A stretch of DNA of 10,550 nt from Thermoplasmatota archaeon (GTDB lineage: Archaea > Thermoplasmatota > Penumbrarchaeia > Penumbrarchaeales > Penumbrarchaeaceae). A program made the position numbers and the translations under genes. The notes below the pieces were generated by a model, which did not search any database, had not been told where the DNA came from, and worked only from the letters and a program-made list of their open reading frames with translations. Below, one piece after another: positions 1 through 7,236 of this stretch (its first letter is position 1; every line of letters starts with the position of its first letter). The stretch spans positions 1 through 10,550 of the forward strand of contig JAUVCY010000031.1 in NCBI GenBank assembly GCA_030595585.1, in the 5' to 3' direction.

Positions 1-10
1 ATAAAAAAAA
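1..10 (+). promoter_or_regulatory. Possible TATA box of the citrate lyase operon, cut by the window edge
   Basis: An A-rich run (ATAAAAAAAA) lies about 27 bases before the ATG of the first gene, the usual distance of an archaeal TATA box from a start at or near the ATG. The left part may lie outside the window, so the call is tentative. A weak Shine-Dalgarno-like GGTGGT lies at 23-28, rather close to the ATG, so the transcript may be leaderless. Confidence 0.35.
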
Positions 11-31
11 CCTGTACCCCCCGGTGGTATT

Positions 32-1315
32 ATGGCCCGCAGGGGTATTCGAGAATACGATGCAAAAAGGGTATTTTACAGGATGGTTCCAGGGTACAGC
101 GGAGACAAGGTAAAGTTCGAGGTCATGCCAATCCTGGTGGACCCCGAGACCGACCTCGGAAAGCTTCCCGAGGAGAACCCGTGGCTTGAGAACATGAGGT
201 TGGTCGTCAAACCGGACCAGCTCTTCGGAAAGAGGGGTAAATCCGGACTGGTCCTGCTTGACAGCTCCTACAGCGAGGCCGTCAAGTTCATCAAGGAGAA
301 GATGAACAAAAAGGCCAAGGTGGGCAAGGTCGAGGGCAGGCTCACGCATTTCCTCATCGAACCCTTCGTCCCCCACGACGTGGAGTATTACATCGCGATG
401 AACATGGAACAGGATGGGGACAACATATTCTTCTCAACCAAGGGTGGTGTCAACATAGAGAACGTCTGGGAGACCGTCAAGGAGGTCAAGATGGCGCCCC
501 TGGACGATAAGGAGTTCGATCCCGAGCCCCTCATGGCGGACCTTCCAGCACAGGAGAAGAAGATCGTGGGCCCTTTCCTGAAAGGGATGTACACCTTCTT
601 CGCAAATCACGATCTGACCTATCTTGAGATCAACCCGTTCACCATCGTGGATGGGAAGATCAAGGTGCTTGACATGGTTGCCAAGATGGATGACACGGCC
701 ATGTTCCAGAACGTGGGCGTATGGGACATGGACGGATTCCCCGAGCCGTTCGGAAAGGAGCCGATGCACGAGGAGGCGTTCATCAAATCCCTAGACGAGA
801 AGACAGGGGCCTCCCTGAAACTGACCATACTTAACCCGGAAGGAAGGGTATGGACCATGGTCGCCGGCGGCGGGGCATCCGTCGTGTATGCCGATACCAT
901 AGTGGATTACGGCTTCGGGGATGAGCTGGCCAACTACGGTGAATACTCAGGGAACCCCTCCGCCGAGGAGACGTATCTATACGCCAAGACGGTGCTCTCC
1001 CTGATGACAAAGGACAAGCACAAGAGCGGAAAGGGAAAAGTGCTCCTCATCGGAGGCGGTATCGCCAACTTCACCGACGTCGCCAAGACGTTCACGGGCA
1101 TCATACAGGCCCTCAGGGAGTTCTCCGAGAAGCTCAAAGAGGTCGATGCCAGCATTTTTGTCAGAAGGGGCGGACCGAACTACAAGGCCGGCCTTGACAA
1201 GATGAGGAAGGTGGGCGATGAGATCGGCCTCCCCATCAAGGTGTACGGGCCGGAGGTCCACATGACCACCATCATCCCGATGGCGCTTCTGGACCAGAAC
1301 AGGGAGGTGGCATGA
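32..1315 (+). CDS. aclB: ATP-citrate lyase, small (ATP-grasp/citrate-binding) subunit
   Basis: With the next gene it forms ATP-citrate lyase: citrate + CoA + ATP gives acetyl-CoA + oxaloacetate + ADP + phosphate. This subunit corresponds to the N-terminal part of human ACLY and to the small subunit called ACLA in plants and AclB in Chlorobium. The ATP-grasp domain fills roughly residues 1-250 (VVKPDQLFGKRGKSGLV at 58-74, EPFVPH at 110-115, LEINPF at 198-203). The citrate-binding domain follows (VAGGGASVVY at 277-286, NYGEYSGNPS at 301-310, GGGIANFTDV at 341-350, FVRRGGPNY at 376-384). N346, T348 and R379 match residues recalled as contacting citrate in human ACLY. The length of 427 aa is normal for the split subunit. 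ATG at 32 is the first usable start, because an in-frame TAA lies at 2-4. Its stop overlaps the start of the large-subunit gene, so the two are almost certainly co-translated. Confidence 0.96.
   Translation: MARRGIREYDAKRVFYRMVPGYSGDKVKFEVMPILVDPETDLGKLPEENPWLENMRLVVKPDQLFGKRGKSGLVLLDSSYSEAVKFIKEKMNKKAKVGKVEGRLTHFLIEPFVPHDVEYYIAMNMEQDGDNIFFSTKGGVNIENVWETVKEVKMAPLDDKEFDPEPLMADLPAQEKKIVGPFLKGMYTFFANHDLTYLEINPFTIVDGKIKVLDMVAKMDDTAMFQNVGVWDMDGFPEPFGKEPMHEEAFIKSLDEKTGASLKLTILNPEGRVWTMVAGGGASVVYADTIVDYGFGDELANYGEYSGNPSAEETYLYAKTVLSLMTKDKHKSGKGKVLLIGGGIANFTDVAKTFTGIIQALREFSEKLKEVDASIFVRRGGPNYKAGLDKMRKVGDEIGLPIKVYGPEVHMTTIIPMALLDQNREVA
1303..1309 (+). promoter_or_regulatory. Shine-Dalgarno sequence for the large citrate lyase subunit
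   Basis: GGAGGTG lies inside the last codons of the small-subunit gene. Two adjacent ATG codons follow, at 1312 and 1315. From the end of the GGAGG core the spacing is 4 bases to the first and 7 to the second. The second therefore has the more usual spacing and would give a one-base TGATG overlap, while the first gives an ATGA overlap. The two proteins differ by one methionine. Confidence 0.6.
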
Positions 1316-3156
1316 TGGAACCATATCTGCTCTTCTCCAAGGATACCAGATCTTTCGTATACAACATGCAGGTAAAGGCCGTCCAGAGGATGCTGGACTT
1401 CGATTTTCTCTCCGGAAGGGAGAAGCCCTCCGTGGCTGCGATGATCAACCCGGGGAATACCGGCACACACAAGGCACATTGGGGCACAGGGGAGATCCTG
1501 ATCCCCATACATCCTACCATAGGGTCCGCGACGGAAGCACATCCGGATGTGGACGTCATGGTGAACTTCGCATCGTTCAGGTCCGCATACCCTTCGACCA
1601 AGGAGGCGCTTCTGAACAAGAGGATCAGGGTTGTTGCCGTCATAGCCGAGGGCATGCCCGAGAGGAAGGCCAGAGAGCTGAGCTTCATCGCCAGGAAGAT
1701 GAAGAAGATCATAATCGGGCCCGCCACCGTTGGAGCCATAGGCGCAGGTGCGTTCAAGGTGGGCAATACAGGCGGCACAATAGAAAATATCAAGGAGCAG
1801 AAGCTCTACAGGAGGGGCTCCGTGGGCCTTGTTACGAAATCAGGGGGCCTGCTCAACGAGATGTTCAACATCATATCCCACAATACCGACGGCATTTTCG
1901 AGGGGGTCGCCATAGGAGGAGACAAGTATCCGGGGTCCTCGCTCATAGATCACCTTCTCAGGTACGAGGCGAACCCCAAGATCAAGATGATGGTCTCCCT
2001 TGGAGAGCTGGGGGGAGATGAGGAGTACAGGGTCGTGGAGGCCGTCAAGAGCGGAAGATTGACAAAACCCCTGGTATTCTGGGTCATGGGAACCTGCTCC
2101 AAGGTGTTCCCGGCAGGCGTACAGTTCGGCCACGCGGGAGCCAAGGCGGGCGTTGAGACGGAGACGGCCGACGCGAAGAACAGCGCGCTGAAGGCGGCTG
2201 GAGTGGTGGTTCCCAAATCATTCGATACCCTTGGCGAGGAGATCGCAAAGACCTTCCTCAAGCTGGAGGTCGATGGCAGTATCACCCCGATAGAGGAGCC
2301 GGAGACGCTTCCGAACATACCCATGGACTACGCCGATGCGCTGAAGAGGGGCGTCATAAGAAAGCCCACCTCATTTATCTCGTCGGTGGCTGACGACCGT
2401 GGGGAGGAGGTCGTATATGGAGGCTACCCCATATCCGAGATCGTTCACGACGGCGGCAAGCTGGGAGACGTGATCGCGCTCCTGTGGTTCGGAAGGAAGT
2501 TCCCCAAATGGGCATCCGAGTTCATCGAGCTGGCGGTGATGATCGTCGCCGATCACGGCCCCGCCGTCTCGGGAGCTCACAACGCCATTGTGACCTCCAG
2601 GGCGGGAAAGGACCTGATATCCTGTCTCTGCTCCGGACTGCTCACCATCGGACCCAGGTTCGGTGGGGCGGTCGACGGATGCGCCAAGCACATGAAGAGG
2701 GCGTACAACGAGGGAATGGGCCCCAGGGACTTCGTGAAGGACATGAAGAACAGGAACATCAAGATCCCGGGGATCGGACACCGGGTCAAATCCCTTGAGA
2801 ACCCCGACGGAAGGGTCACCCTTCTCATCGAGTACGCAAGGAACAACTTTCCCAAGACGGACCTGCTTGATTTCGCCCTGAGCGTTCAGGGAGTGACGAC
2901 GCAGAAGAAATCGAACCTGATCCTGAACGTGGATGGTACGATCGGAGTGTTGATGGTGGATATGCTCTACGCCACGGGATTCTTCTCCAAGGAGGAGGTA
3001 GACCGGATCGTGGACCTTGGTTACCTCAACGGGATTTTCATACTGGGTAGGTCCATAGGCCTGATAGGCCACTCTCTGGACCAGAAGAGTATGAACCAGG
3101 GCCTGTACAGGCACCCGTGGGACGATATCCTCTACCAGGTTGAAAGGAAGGAATAG
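1312..3156 (+). CDS. aclA: ATP-citrate lyase, large subunit (CoA-ligase plus citrate synthase-like domains)
   Basis: This is the partner of the preceding subunit. Residues about 1-320 resemble succinyl-CoA synthetase alpha: KSGGLLNEM at 176-184, and FGHAGAKAG at 272-280 with H274 as the expected phosphohistidine that passes phosphate to citrate. Residues about 340-610 form the citrate synthase-like module that cleaves citryl-CoA: ADHGPAVSGAHN at 413-424 with H423, GIGHRVKS at 487-494 with H490, LNVDG at 538-542 with D541, LGRS at 578-581 and HPWDD at 601-605. Every expected catalytic motif is intact and the 614 aa length is typical of a split large subunit (human ACLY is one fused chain). The gene overlaps the stop of the small-subunit gene and is followed by a strong stem-loop terminator, so the operon contains just these two genes. 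Naming differs between kingdoms: plants call this subunit ACLB. Confidence 0.96.
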   Translation: MMEPYLLFSKDTRSFVYNMQVKAVQRMLDFDFLSGREKPSVAAMINPGNTGTHKAHWGTGEILIPIHPTIGSATEAHPDVDVMVNFASFRSAYPSTKEALLNKRIRVVAVIAEGMPERKARELSFIARKMKKIIIGPATVGAIGAGAFKVGNTGGTIENIKEQKLYRRGSVGLVTKSGGLLNEMFNIISHNTDGIFEGVAIGGDKYPGSSLIDHLLRYEANPKIKMMVSLGELGGDEEYRVVEAVKSGRLTKPLVFWVMGTCSKVFPAGVQFGHAGAKAGVETETADAKNSALKAAGVVVPKSFDTLGEEIAKTFLKLEVDGSITPIEEPETLPNIPMDYADALKRGVIRKPTSFISSVADDRGEEVVYGGYPISEIVHDGGKLGDVIALLWFGRKFPKWASEFIELAVMIVADHGPAVSGAHNAIVTSRAGKDLISCLCSGLLTIGPRFGGAVDGCAKHMKRAYNEGMGPRDFVKDMKNRNIKIPGIGHRVKSLENPDGRVTLLIEYARNNFPKTDLLDFALSVQGVTTQKKSNLILNVDGTIGVLMVDMLYATGFFSKEEVDRIVDLGYLNGIFILGRSIGLIGHSLDQKSMNQGLYRHPWDDILYQVERKE

Positions 3157-3166
3157 GACCAGTATG

Positions 3167-3200
3167 TGGGCCCCTTTTGACAGGGGCCCAATTTATTTTT
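3167..3200 (+). terminator. Stem-loop terminator after the citrate lyase operon
   Basis: A perfect 9-bp GC-rich stem (TGGGCCCCT at 3167-3175 with AGGGGCCCA at 3182-3190) closes a six-base loop and is followed at once by ATTTATTTTT. It begins 10 bases after the large-subunit stop codon. This is the shape of an intrinsic terminator. In archaea the T-rich tract alone may suffice, and the hairpin may instead protect the mRNA end. Confidence 0.8.
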
Positions 3201-3227
3201 CTCGGTATCTCCGTTTTCTCAGGAGAG

Positions 3228-3238
3228 TTATTTTAATA
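3228..3238 (+). promoter_or_regulatory. TATA-like box for the acetate-CoA ligase gene
   Basis: TTATTTTAATA is centred about 28 bases before the ATG at 3261. An archaeal TATA box at this position would place the transcript start within a few bases of the ATG. No Shine-Dalgarno sequence is visible before the ATG, so the message is probably leaderless. Because it follows the terminator, the gene is likely transcribed separately from the citrate lyase operon. Confidence 0.6.
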
Positions 3239-3260
3239 TCATTATCACCTAGCTTGTGTC

Positions 3261-5318
3261 ATGACAGCGAGGGGAAAAGAGCTGGCAAGGATGTTTCGGC
3301 CCAGGTCCATTGCGGTGATCGGGGCCTCATCAAATCCCCAGAAATTGGGATACAAACTGGTTGAGAACCTACTGGACGGAGGCTATACCGGAGATCTGTA
3401 TCCGGTCAACGTCAAGGGAGGCATCATCATCTCTGATATCGAATCCCTCAAGTCCATAGATGATCTGCCGGACGGGGTCGATCTGGTTATCATCGGTGTT
3501 CCTGCAAAACATGTTGCAACCTCCCTGGAGATGTGCGGCAAGAAAGGGATCCCGTTCGCGGTGGTCATCTCGGCCGGATTCTCCGAGATCGGCCGCGTGG
3601 AGGAGGAGAAAGAGCTTGTTGATATCGCCCGAAAGTATGGGATGAGGATCCTGGGCCCCAACGTCTTCGGCTTCATCTACACACCTGCATCCATCAACGC
3701 CCAATTCGGGCCCAAGGAGATAACGGCGGGCAACGTGGGGATCATCTCACAATCCGGGGTGATGGGTGCGGCAATGGCAGAGAGGATGTTCCAGGAGGGT
3801 ATCGGTATCTCCGCCCTCTTTGCAACCGGGAACAAGGCCGATATCGGGGATGAGGACCTGCTTGACTTCCTTGAGGATGACGAGGAGACACGGGTCGTAC
3901 TGATGTACATAGAAGGAGTAAAGGACGGGAGGGGATTCCTCGAGGCCGGGAGGAGGCTTGCGAAGAAGAAGCCGTTGATCATATTGAAATCGGGCAGGTC
4001 GGAGGAGGGGGCGAGGGCGGCGAAGTCCCATACCGCATCACTTGCCGGCGAAGATCGTGTGTTCGATGGTATCGTAAAGCAGATGGGCGCATTGAGGGCC
4101 TACACCCTTAAGGAAGGGATCGACTGGGCCAGGTCCCTGGTGAACCTCCCACACCCCGCCAAGAACAACGTATTCGTCATCACCAACGGGGGTGGATTTG
4201 CGGTTCTGGCGGTGGACAGGCTGCAGGAGCTTGGCATTCCGCTCTTCGACGACCACGACTGGATAGAGAGGGAGATGTCGGAGATATTCCCGGGATATGC
4301 GGTATTCAGCAACCCAATGGACATGACCGCCGTGCCATCCTACCTGGATTACGCCAGATCGCTGAAAAAGGCCATGGAGGAGGATTCCATTGGAGCCGTT
4401 CTGGGCATATACGCGCCCACTTCAGGCGTTGACGTTCACAGGTTCACGCATACGCTCCTGGATACGCTCGGGACGCCCTCAAAGCCGATCATACTGTGCA
4501 CCATGGGGGGCAGCTCGGTGATGAAACAGATCAAGAACCTTAACATGGCAGGCATTCCCACCTTCTTCTATCCGGAGGAGGCCGTATCCTCGCTCTCCGC
4601 CCTTTTCAGATACGAACACTACAGGGACAGGTCAGAGGAGTGTGGGAGCAAATGCGATCTGGACGTGTATGGAATAAAGAATATCATCCAGGGGAAGGAG
4701 GGTTTTCTCTCTGCCGGTGACTCGATGAAGGTCCTATCCATGAGCACTGTTCCCGTGCCCCGGTTCGACACGGTTGCGGATATCGATGAAGCTATCAATA
4801 GTGCCCAGGATATGGATCATCCGCTCGTCCTGAAGATATCTGATCCGGAGAAGGTCCACAAGACCGAAGTCGGGGGCGTGATCCTCGATATAGATGATGA
4901 GGAGAAGCTTAAAAGGTCGTTTCTGAAGATCGGAGGCGGGTCCGATGAGCTCCTGCTGATGGAGCAGGTGGACGGCGTGGAGGTGATCGCCGGATGCATC
5001 AGGGATCCAGTATTCGGGCCAACCGTGATGTTCGGCCTTGGCGGCATCATGGTGGAGGCGCTGAACGATATATCGTTCCGGGCTGCTCCTATCAATGACG
5101 AGGATGGGATGGAGATGATATCGGATATCAGGGGAGGGGCCATGCTGGAAGAGTTCAGGGGAAGGCCGGCGGTCAACAGAGGGGCCATCGTCGACGTCCT
5201 CAAGGCGGTCGGGGCGCTCTTGAAGGATGTGGAGGAGATAGAGGAGATCGAGATCAACCCCCTGATGGTAACGGAAAAGGGTGCCGTGGCCGTGGACTGC
5301 AGGATCAGGGTTCGTTAA
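3261..5318 (+). CDS. acd: Acetate-CoA ligase (ADP-forming), fused alpha-beta chain
   Basis: This cytosolic enzyme converts an acyl-CoA (typically acetyl-CoA) + ADP + phosphate to the free acid + CoA + ATP, the usual archaeal route of ATP formation during acetate production. Domain order: CoA-binding Rossmann domain (IAVIGASSNPQKLG at 17-30), CoA-ligase domains (IISQSGVMGAAMAERM at 161-176; SHTASLAG at 256-263), then a C-terminal ATP-grasp domain from about 480 (LKISDPEKVHKTEVGGV at 524-540; EIEINPL at 662-668). H257 is the expected phosphorylated histidine, at the same number recalled for the Pyrococcus furiosus alpha subunit. H533 matches the second, beta-subunit phosphohistidine. At 685 aa it is a standard fused form; Pyrococcus has separate alpha and beta chains. 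Acyl preference (acetyl, aryl, branched-chain, succinyl) cannot be read from sequence alone. The adjacent citrate lyase makes acetyl-CoA a natural substrate. It converges on the next gene with a 10-base gap. Confidence 0.92.
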   Translation: MTARGKELARMFRPRSIAVIGASSNPQKLGYKLVENLLDGGYTGDLYPVNVKGGIIISDIESLKSIDDLPDGVDLVIIGVPAKHVATSLEMCGKKGIPFAVVISAGFSEIGRVEEEKELVDIARKYGMRILGPNVFGFIYTPASINAQFGPKEITAGNVGIISQSGVMGAAMAERMFQEGIGISALFATGNKADIGDEDLLDFLEDDEETRVVLMYIEGVKDGRGFLEAGRRLAKKKPLIILKSGRSEEGARAAKSHTASLAGEDRVFDGIVKQMGALRAYTLKEGIDWARSLVNLPHPAKNNVFVITNGGGFAVLAVDRLQELGIPLFDDHDWIEREMSEIFPGYAVFSNPMDMTAVPSYLDYARSLKKAMEEDSIGAVLGIYAPTSGVDVHRFTHTLLDTLGTPSKPIILCTMGGSSVMKQIKNLNMAGIPTFFYPEEAVSSLSALFRYEHYRDRSEECGSKCDLDVYGIKNIIQGKEGFLSAGDSMKVLSMSTVPVPRFDTVADIDEAINSAQDMDHPLVLKISDPEKVHKTEVGGVILDIDDEEKLKRSFLKIGGGSDELLLMEQVDGVEVIAGCIRDPVFGPTVMFGLGGIMVEALNDISFRAAPINDEDGMEMISDIRGGAMLEEFRGRPAVNRGAIVDVLKAVGALLKDVEEIEEIEINPLMVTEKGAVAVDCRIRVR

Positions 5319-5328
5319 GACTGTAGGA

Positions 5329-6402
5329 TCATCCTCTCTTTCGTATGAGGGTCATCAGGTCCCTCTTCCTGATCTGCCAACCCGTCTGCCATGCGGGGAA
5401 CCTATCGAAGAAGGCCATTGGGTGGAACGATCTGCCTCTTCTCAGGATGTAGCTTCTCCATTCAAGCTTTCTGCTGGTCCGCTCCATCCTCTTGACCATC
5501 CTGGACCTCATCGTTCCAAGCTCTGTTGTGAAGGACCTTATCTCGGCGTGGCCCTCCAGTCTCTTCCAGTTCCTCTCCCTCAGGGACTCCAGGTCCTTCA
5601 GCCTCCTTGAGACCCTACCCGAGATATCACCCAGGTCCCTCTCGATGTGCCTCATGGCGGTGGTATGTTTGACCCTGTCCACCTCCCCCTGGAGTTCACC
5701 GATTCCACGGTTGATGTCCTCCAGGTAGTGCTCGTTGGAATCAAACCATCTCTTTACCGACCTCTCGGAGGGAGATACTATTCCCCTGTCCAATTTTCCC
5801 ATGAGGACCTCGTAGTGGTCATTGAGCTCCTCCAGCTGTCTGGACAGGGCGGGGGGCGCCCCCTCGGTGATGAAGGGTCTCACTCGTGACCTCTCCTTCA
5901 CCATCCTCCTTGCAAGGGCGACAGCCATCATGATCAATGCGATTGAGAATACCGCTATGTCCACCCATTGGGCCAGCTCCGTGGCGGTCGTGTTCAGGAA
6001 CTCGATAACAGGCCACACGGTCCCCTCGAATAGAAGGGCCAGGGCCAGCCAGTAGATGGAGTGAAGGAGATCGACATGTCCCATCACATTCATGGGGGCA
6101 TCGCTGTAATCCCAGAGCCGGACCTTCAGTACTTTGGTCGTCCACACCCCGCCAACGAACTCAACAAGGGACATTCCCAGGAAATATATCACACACCGGG
6201 CGGCGAAGGGGAGATCGCTCAGGAGGGATACCATGAGAAGCAGAAGAAGCCCCCCGAAACCGTATATCGGACAGAAGGGGCCGATAAAGAAACCCGCGTT
6301 TGTCCACCGCTTATCGACGATGGAGCGGTACCCTGAATCGATAACCCACCCTATCATCGTCGCGAAGAGGAAGAAAATAAGGAATGAGGTTATTCTTATC
6401 AT
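5329..6402 (-). CDS. CmpB-family (putative ABC-transporter type IV) membrane protein with a long charged helical tail
   Basis: An integral membrane protein with about five hydrophobic segments: residues 3-21, 38-62, 66-87, 110-134 and 146-164. Motifs recalled from the CmpB/PF06541 family are present: GFFIGPFCPIYGFGG at 37-51 and RLWDYSDAPMNVMGH at 95-109. Family members are labelled putative ABC permeases, but the true function is unclear and no ATPase gene lies nearby. Residues about 165-357 are highly charged, rich in R, K and E, and probably form cytosolic coiled-coil helices. This tail is longer than in the short members of the family that I recall. The ATG at 6402 is 18 bases after the toxin stop, with only a weak CGGAG upstream, so it is probably read from the toxin-antitoxin transcript unless a promoter lies within the toxin gene. 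The family call is fairly sure; the role is unknown. Confidence 0.75.
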   Translation of the reverse strand: MIRITSFLIFFLFATMIGWVIDSGYRSIVDKRWTNAGFFIGPFCPIYGFGGLLLLLMVSLLSDLPFAARCVIYFLGMSLVEFVGGVWTTKVLKVRLWDYSDAPMNVMGHVDLLHSIYWLALALLFEGTVWPVIEFLNTTATELAQWVDIAVFSIALIMMAVALARRMVKERSRVRPFITEGAPPALSRQLEELNDHYEVLMGKLDRGIVSPSERSVKRWFDSNEHYLEDINRGIGELQGEVDRVKHTTAMRHIERDLGDISGRVSRRLKDLESLRERNWKRLEGHAEIRSFTTELGTMRSRMVKRMERTSRKLEWRSYILRRGRSFHPMAFFDRFPAWQTGWQIRKRDLMTLIRKRG

Positions 6403-6420
6403 AACAGCAGGGCTCCGTTA

Positions 6421-6843
6421 TCACTTTCTTACATCTCTTTCAATAGAGGATACCGCATCGATCCTCTCGATCCCCTCAACTCCGTCAAAATCACTGTCCT
6501 CGCTTATTATCACGGAGAGCCCGTTCTTCCTCATGGAGGAGAGGTGTATCGCATCCCTTGGATCCAGTTTTGTGTTCTCGTAGGCGTCCATCATCATCAG
6601 GATCACGGATCCATCCACATCGACCCATTTGATCGGCAGTGAGAGCATGGCCTTTGTGATCCTGATCGCGGACTCCTTGCCTATCTTCTTTTTCAGGACC
6701 CATATCACCTCATCGATGACCAGGTAGGAGGAGGCGCAGGTGATCTTCCGATCGGCGATCATACTGATGATCGTTCTGCAGTGCTGCCCCAGATCCCCCT
6801 TATCTATGGCAGCGAATATGAAGATGTTGGAGTCTACATACAA
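6421..6843 (-). CDS. vapC: PIN-domain ribonuclease toxin, VapC type
   Basis: This is a single PIN domain of 140 aa. VapC toxins are Mg2+-dependent RNases that cut RNAs such as tRNA or rRNA and are held inactive by the cognate VapB. The acidic residues expected at the metal site are visible: D4 in YVDSNIF, E45 in VIDEVIW, D97 in LDPRDAIHL, and D116/D118 in SEDSDFD. The start is a TTG at 6843: it puts D4 at the normal distance from the N terminus and has GGGGAGGA six bases upstream. It overlaps the end of the antitoxin gene by 10 bases, the classic vapBC arrangement for coupled translation. No degradation or frameshift is seen, so it should be active. The RNA target cannot be deduced from the sequence. 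Confidence 0.88.
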   Translation of the reverse strand: MYVDSNIFIFAAIDKGDLGQHCRTIISMIADRKITCASSYLVIDEVIWVLKKKIGKESAIRITKAMLSLPIKWVDVDGSVILMMMDAYENTKLDPRDAIHLSSMRKNGLSVIISEDSDFDGVEGIERIDAVSSIERDVRK

Positions 6844-7091
6844 GATGGGTCCTCCCCATATCTCGTTTCCAGCTCCCTCTTTATCTCATCCATTGATATC
6901 TTCTTGGACCCTTTCGCACATACTTCGGAGAAGATATCAACGACACTCTCCTTTTTCAGCAGTATGATCTTATCTTTCTCCACCTCGATCACCACCTCAT
7001 CGCCCTCATTTATCCCCAGCATGTCGCGTATCGTCTTTGGGATCACTATCTGACCCTTTGCCAGTATGTGCCTTGTGAGCATTTTAACCAC
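6834..7091 (-). CDS. vapB: AbrB/SpoVT-fold antitoxin, VapB type
   Basis: A small DNA-binding antitoxin that should neutralise the PIN toxin encoded just downstream and repress its own promoter. Residues about 5-47 match the swapped-hairpin AbrB/SpoVT fold: the AKGQIVIPKTIRDMLGI stretch at 11-27, then GDEVVIEVEKDKIILLKK. The charged C-terminal part, about 48-85, is the likely toxin-binding region. Two starts are possible: GTG at 7091, which gives 85 aa and coincides with the predicted transcript start, or ATG at 7082, which gives 82 aa. The DNA-binding domain is intact with either. The upstream promoter carries a palindrome over the TATA box that fits binding by a symmetric dimer. Confidence 0.88.
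   Translation of the reverse strand: MVKMLTRHILAKGQIVIPKTIRDMLGINEGDEVVIEVEKDKIILLKKESVVDIFSEVCAKGSKKISMDEIKRELETRYGEDPSCM
6850..6857 (-). promoter_or_regulatory. Shine-Dalgarno sequence inside the antitoxin gene that sets the TTG toxin start
   Basis: On the minus strand GGGGAGGA is followed by a six-base spacer and then TTG (6843-6841). No ATG lies at a suitable place in the toxin frame. The ATG at 6839-6837 belongs to the antitoxin frame, immediately before its stop codon. Confidence 0.7.
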
Positions 7092-7104
7092 TTGGTCAAC
7101 CTAT

Positions 7105-7126
7105 AGTTTAACTTATAAATTAAACT
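7105..7126 (-). promoter_or_regulatory. vapBC promoter: TATA box inside a 22-bp palindromic operator
   Basis: Arms AGTTTAA (7105-7111) and TTAAACT (7120-7126) are perfect inverted repeats. The eight bases between them are also symmetric except at one pair (7112/7119), so 20 of 22 positions obey dyad symmetry. The centre is the TATA box: on the minus strand ATTTATAAG, 7120-7112. It lies about 25 bases before the GTG at 7091. A repressor bound here would block TBP, as expected for VapB or VapBC autoregulation. Binding itself is an inference. Confidence 0.7.
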
Positions 7127-7236
7127 TTTGATGGAATTGCTGAGAATTGGAGAAGAGGGTTTGGGTCCAACATCCGAGATATCAAGGATATGGCCTGGAA
7201 ATAAAGTATAGGGCAAAGATATTGAAGAGAGGAAGA

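Noticed and set aside
1272..1793. A 173-codon minus-strand frame across the junction of the two lyase genes
   Set aside because: It is a shadow frame over two strongly conserved coding regions and has no promoter or recognisable protein family.
2371..3114. A 247-codon open frame on the minus strand opposite the citrate lyase large subunit
   Set aside because: It lies entirely antisense to a confidently identified gene whose codon use explains the open frame. Its translation shows no recognisable motif.
5319..5328. A shared terminator between the convergent acetate-CoA ligase and CmpB genes
   Set aside because: The gap is only 10 bases and contains no hairpin or T-tract. Termination must occur inside the opposing gene and cannot be placed.
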